A DNA stretch of 64,000 nt from contig BRXU01000007.1 in NCBI GenBank assembly GCA_030267565.1, forward strand, positions 186,001 through 250,000, given 5' to 3'. A program made the translations under genes and the position numbers. This DNA is from Pleodorina starrii (taxonomy: Eukaryota; Chlorophyta; Chlorophyceae; Chlamydomonadales; Volvocaceae). Shown piece after piece: positions 63,991-64,000 of this stretch; the first letter of the stretch is position 1; each line of letters begins with the position of its first letter. The notes beneath the pieces are model-generated. The model worked only from the letters and a program-made list of their open reading frames with translations. It was not told where the DNA came from and searched no databases.

Positions 63991-64000
63991 CGGCTGCGGC

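Overview
The window looks like nuclear DNA of a volvocine (Chlamydomonas-like) green alga. Four things suggest this: GC-rich coding sequence rich in Ala/Gly/Gln/Pro runs; many short introns with GTGAG/GTAAG donors and CAG acceptors; TTTTAGGG-type interstitial telomeric repeats; and a retroelement set typical of these algae (a chromovirus, a Dualen/RandI-type LINE, an L1-type LINE, and a split-direct-repeat PAT/TOC-like element). No species can be named from sequence alone.

Layout. Two arms of an old inverted duplication face each other: left arm 537-28116 and right arm 41875-51218, separated by a 13.8 kb spacer. Each arm carries one copy of a large receptor-like protein kinase gene. The right copy (minus, 50241-43785, 4 exons) can be joined into one frame of about 1766 residues: signal peptide, large ectodomain, Pro-rich hinge, one membrane span and a TKL-type kinase. 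The left copy (plus, 1523-20435) is dead. A complete chromovirus LTR retrotransposon (5247-13240, TSD GGGAC) and a 5'-truncated Dualen/RandI-type LINE (13414-18180, TSD GATCAGACAGCAGC) sit about 170 bp apart in the same exon, and a net +1 shift lies at the next splice donor. An L1-type LINE (about 21855-27524, minus) accounts for most of the remaining extra length of the left arm. A third, chimeric scrap (LINE fragment plus kinase exon 1 fragment) lies at 40509-41020.

The spacer holds an 11-exon plus-strand gene (30977-39901, about 490 aa) ending in a cysteine-dioxygenase-like cupin. Its introns contain truncated LINE tails, one with a (TAA)n tract of about 235 bp, and a 2.9 kb non-autonomous element with A1...B1-A2...B2 split direct repeats.

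Right of the inverted repeat are minus-strand genes: a low-complexity protein with an N-terminal CENP-C/KNL2-like motif (55433 down to about 53705); a 7-exon GNAT acetyltransferase related to NAT16/histidine acetyltransferases (60672-56113, about 604 aa); and the 3' part of a Gln/Ala/Gly-rich gene running off the window end (63990-63034).

The most unusual recurring signal is translational. In both the chromovirus and the L1-type LINE, ORF1 and ORF2 are in the same frame and separated by a single UAG. In the LINE no AUG precedes the catalytic start of ORF2. The chromovirus 3' region also carries three tandem copies of a hairpin RNA motif with compensatory stem changes.
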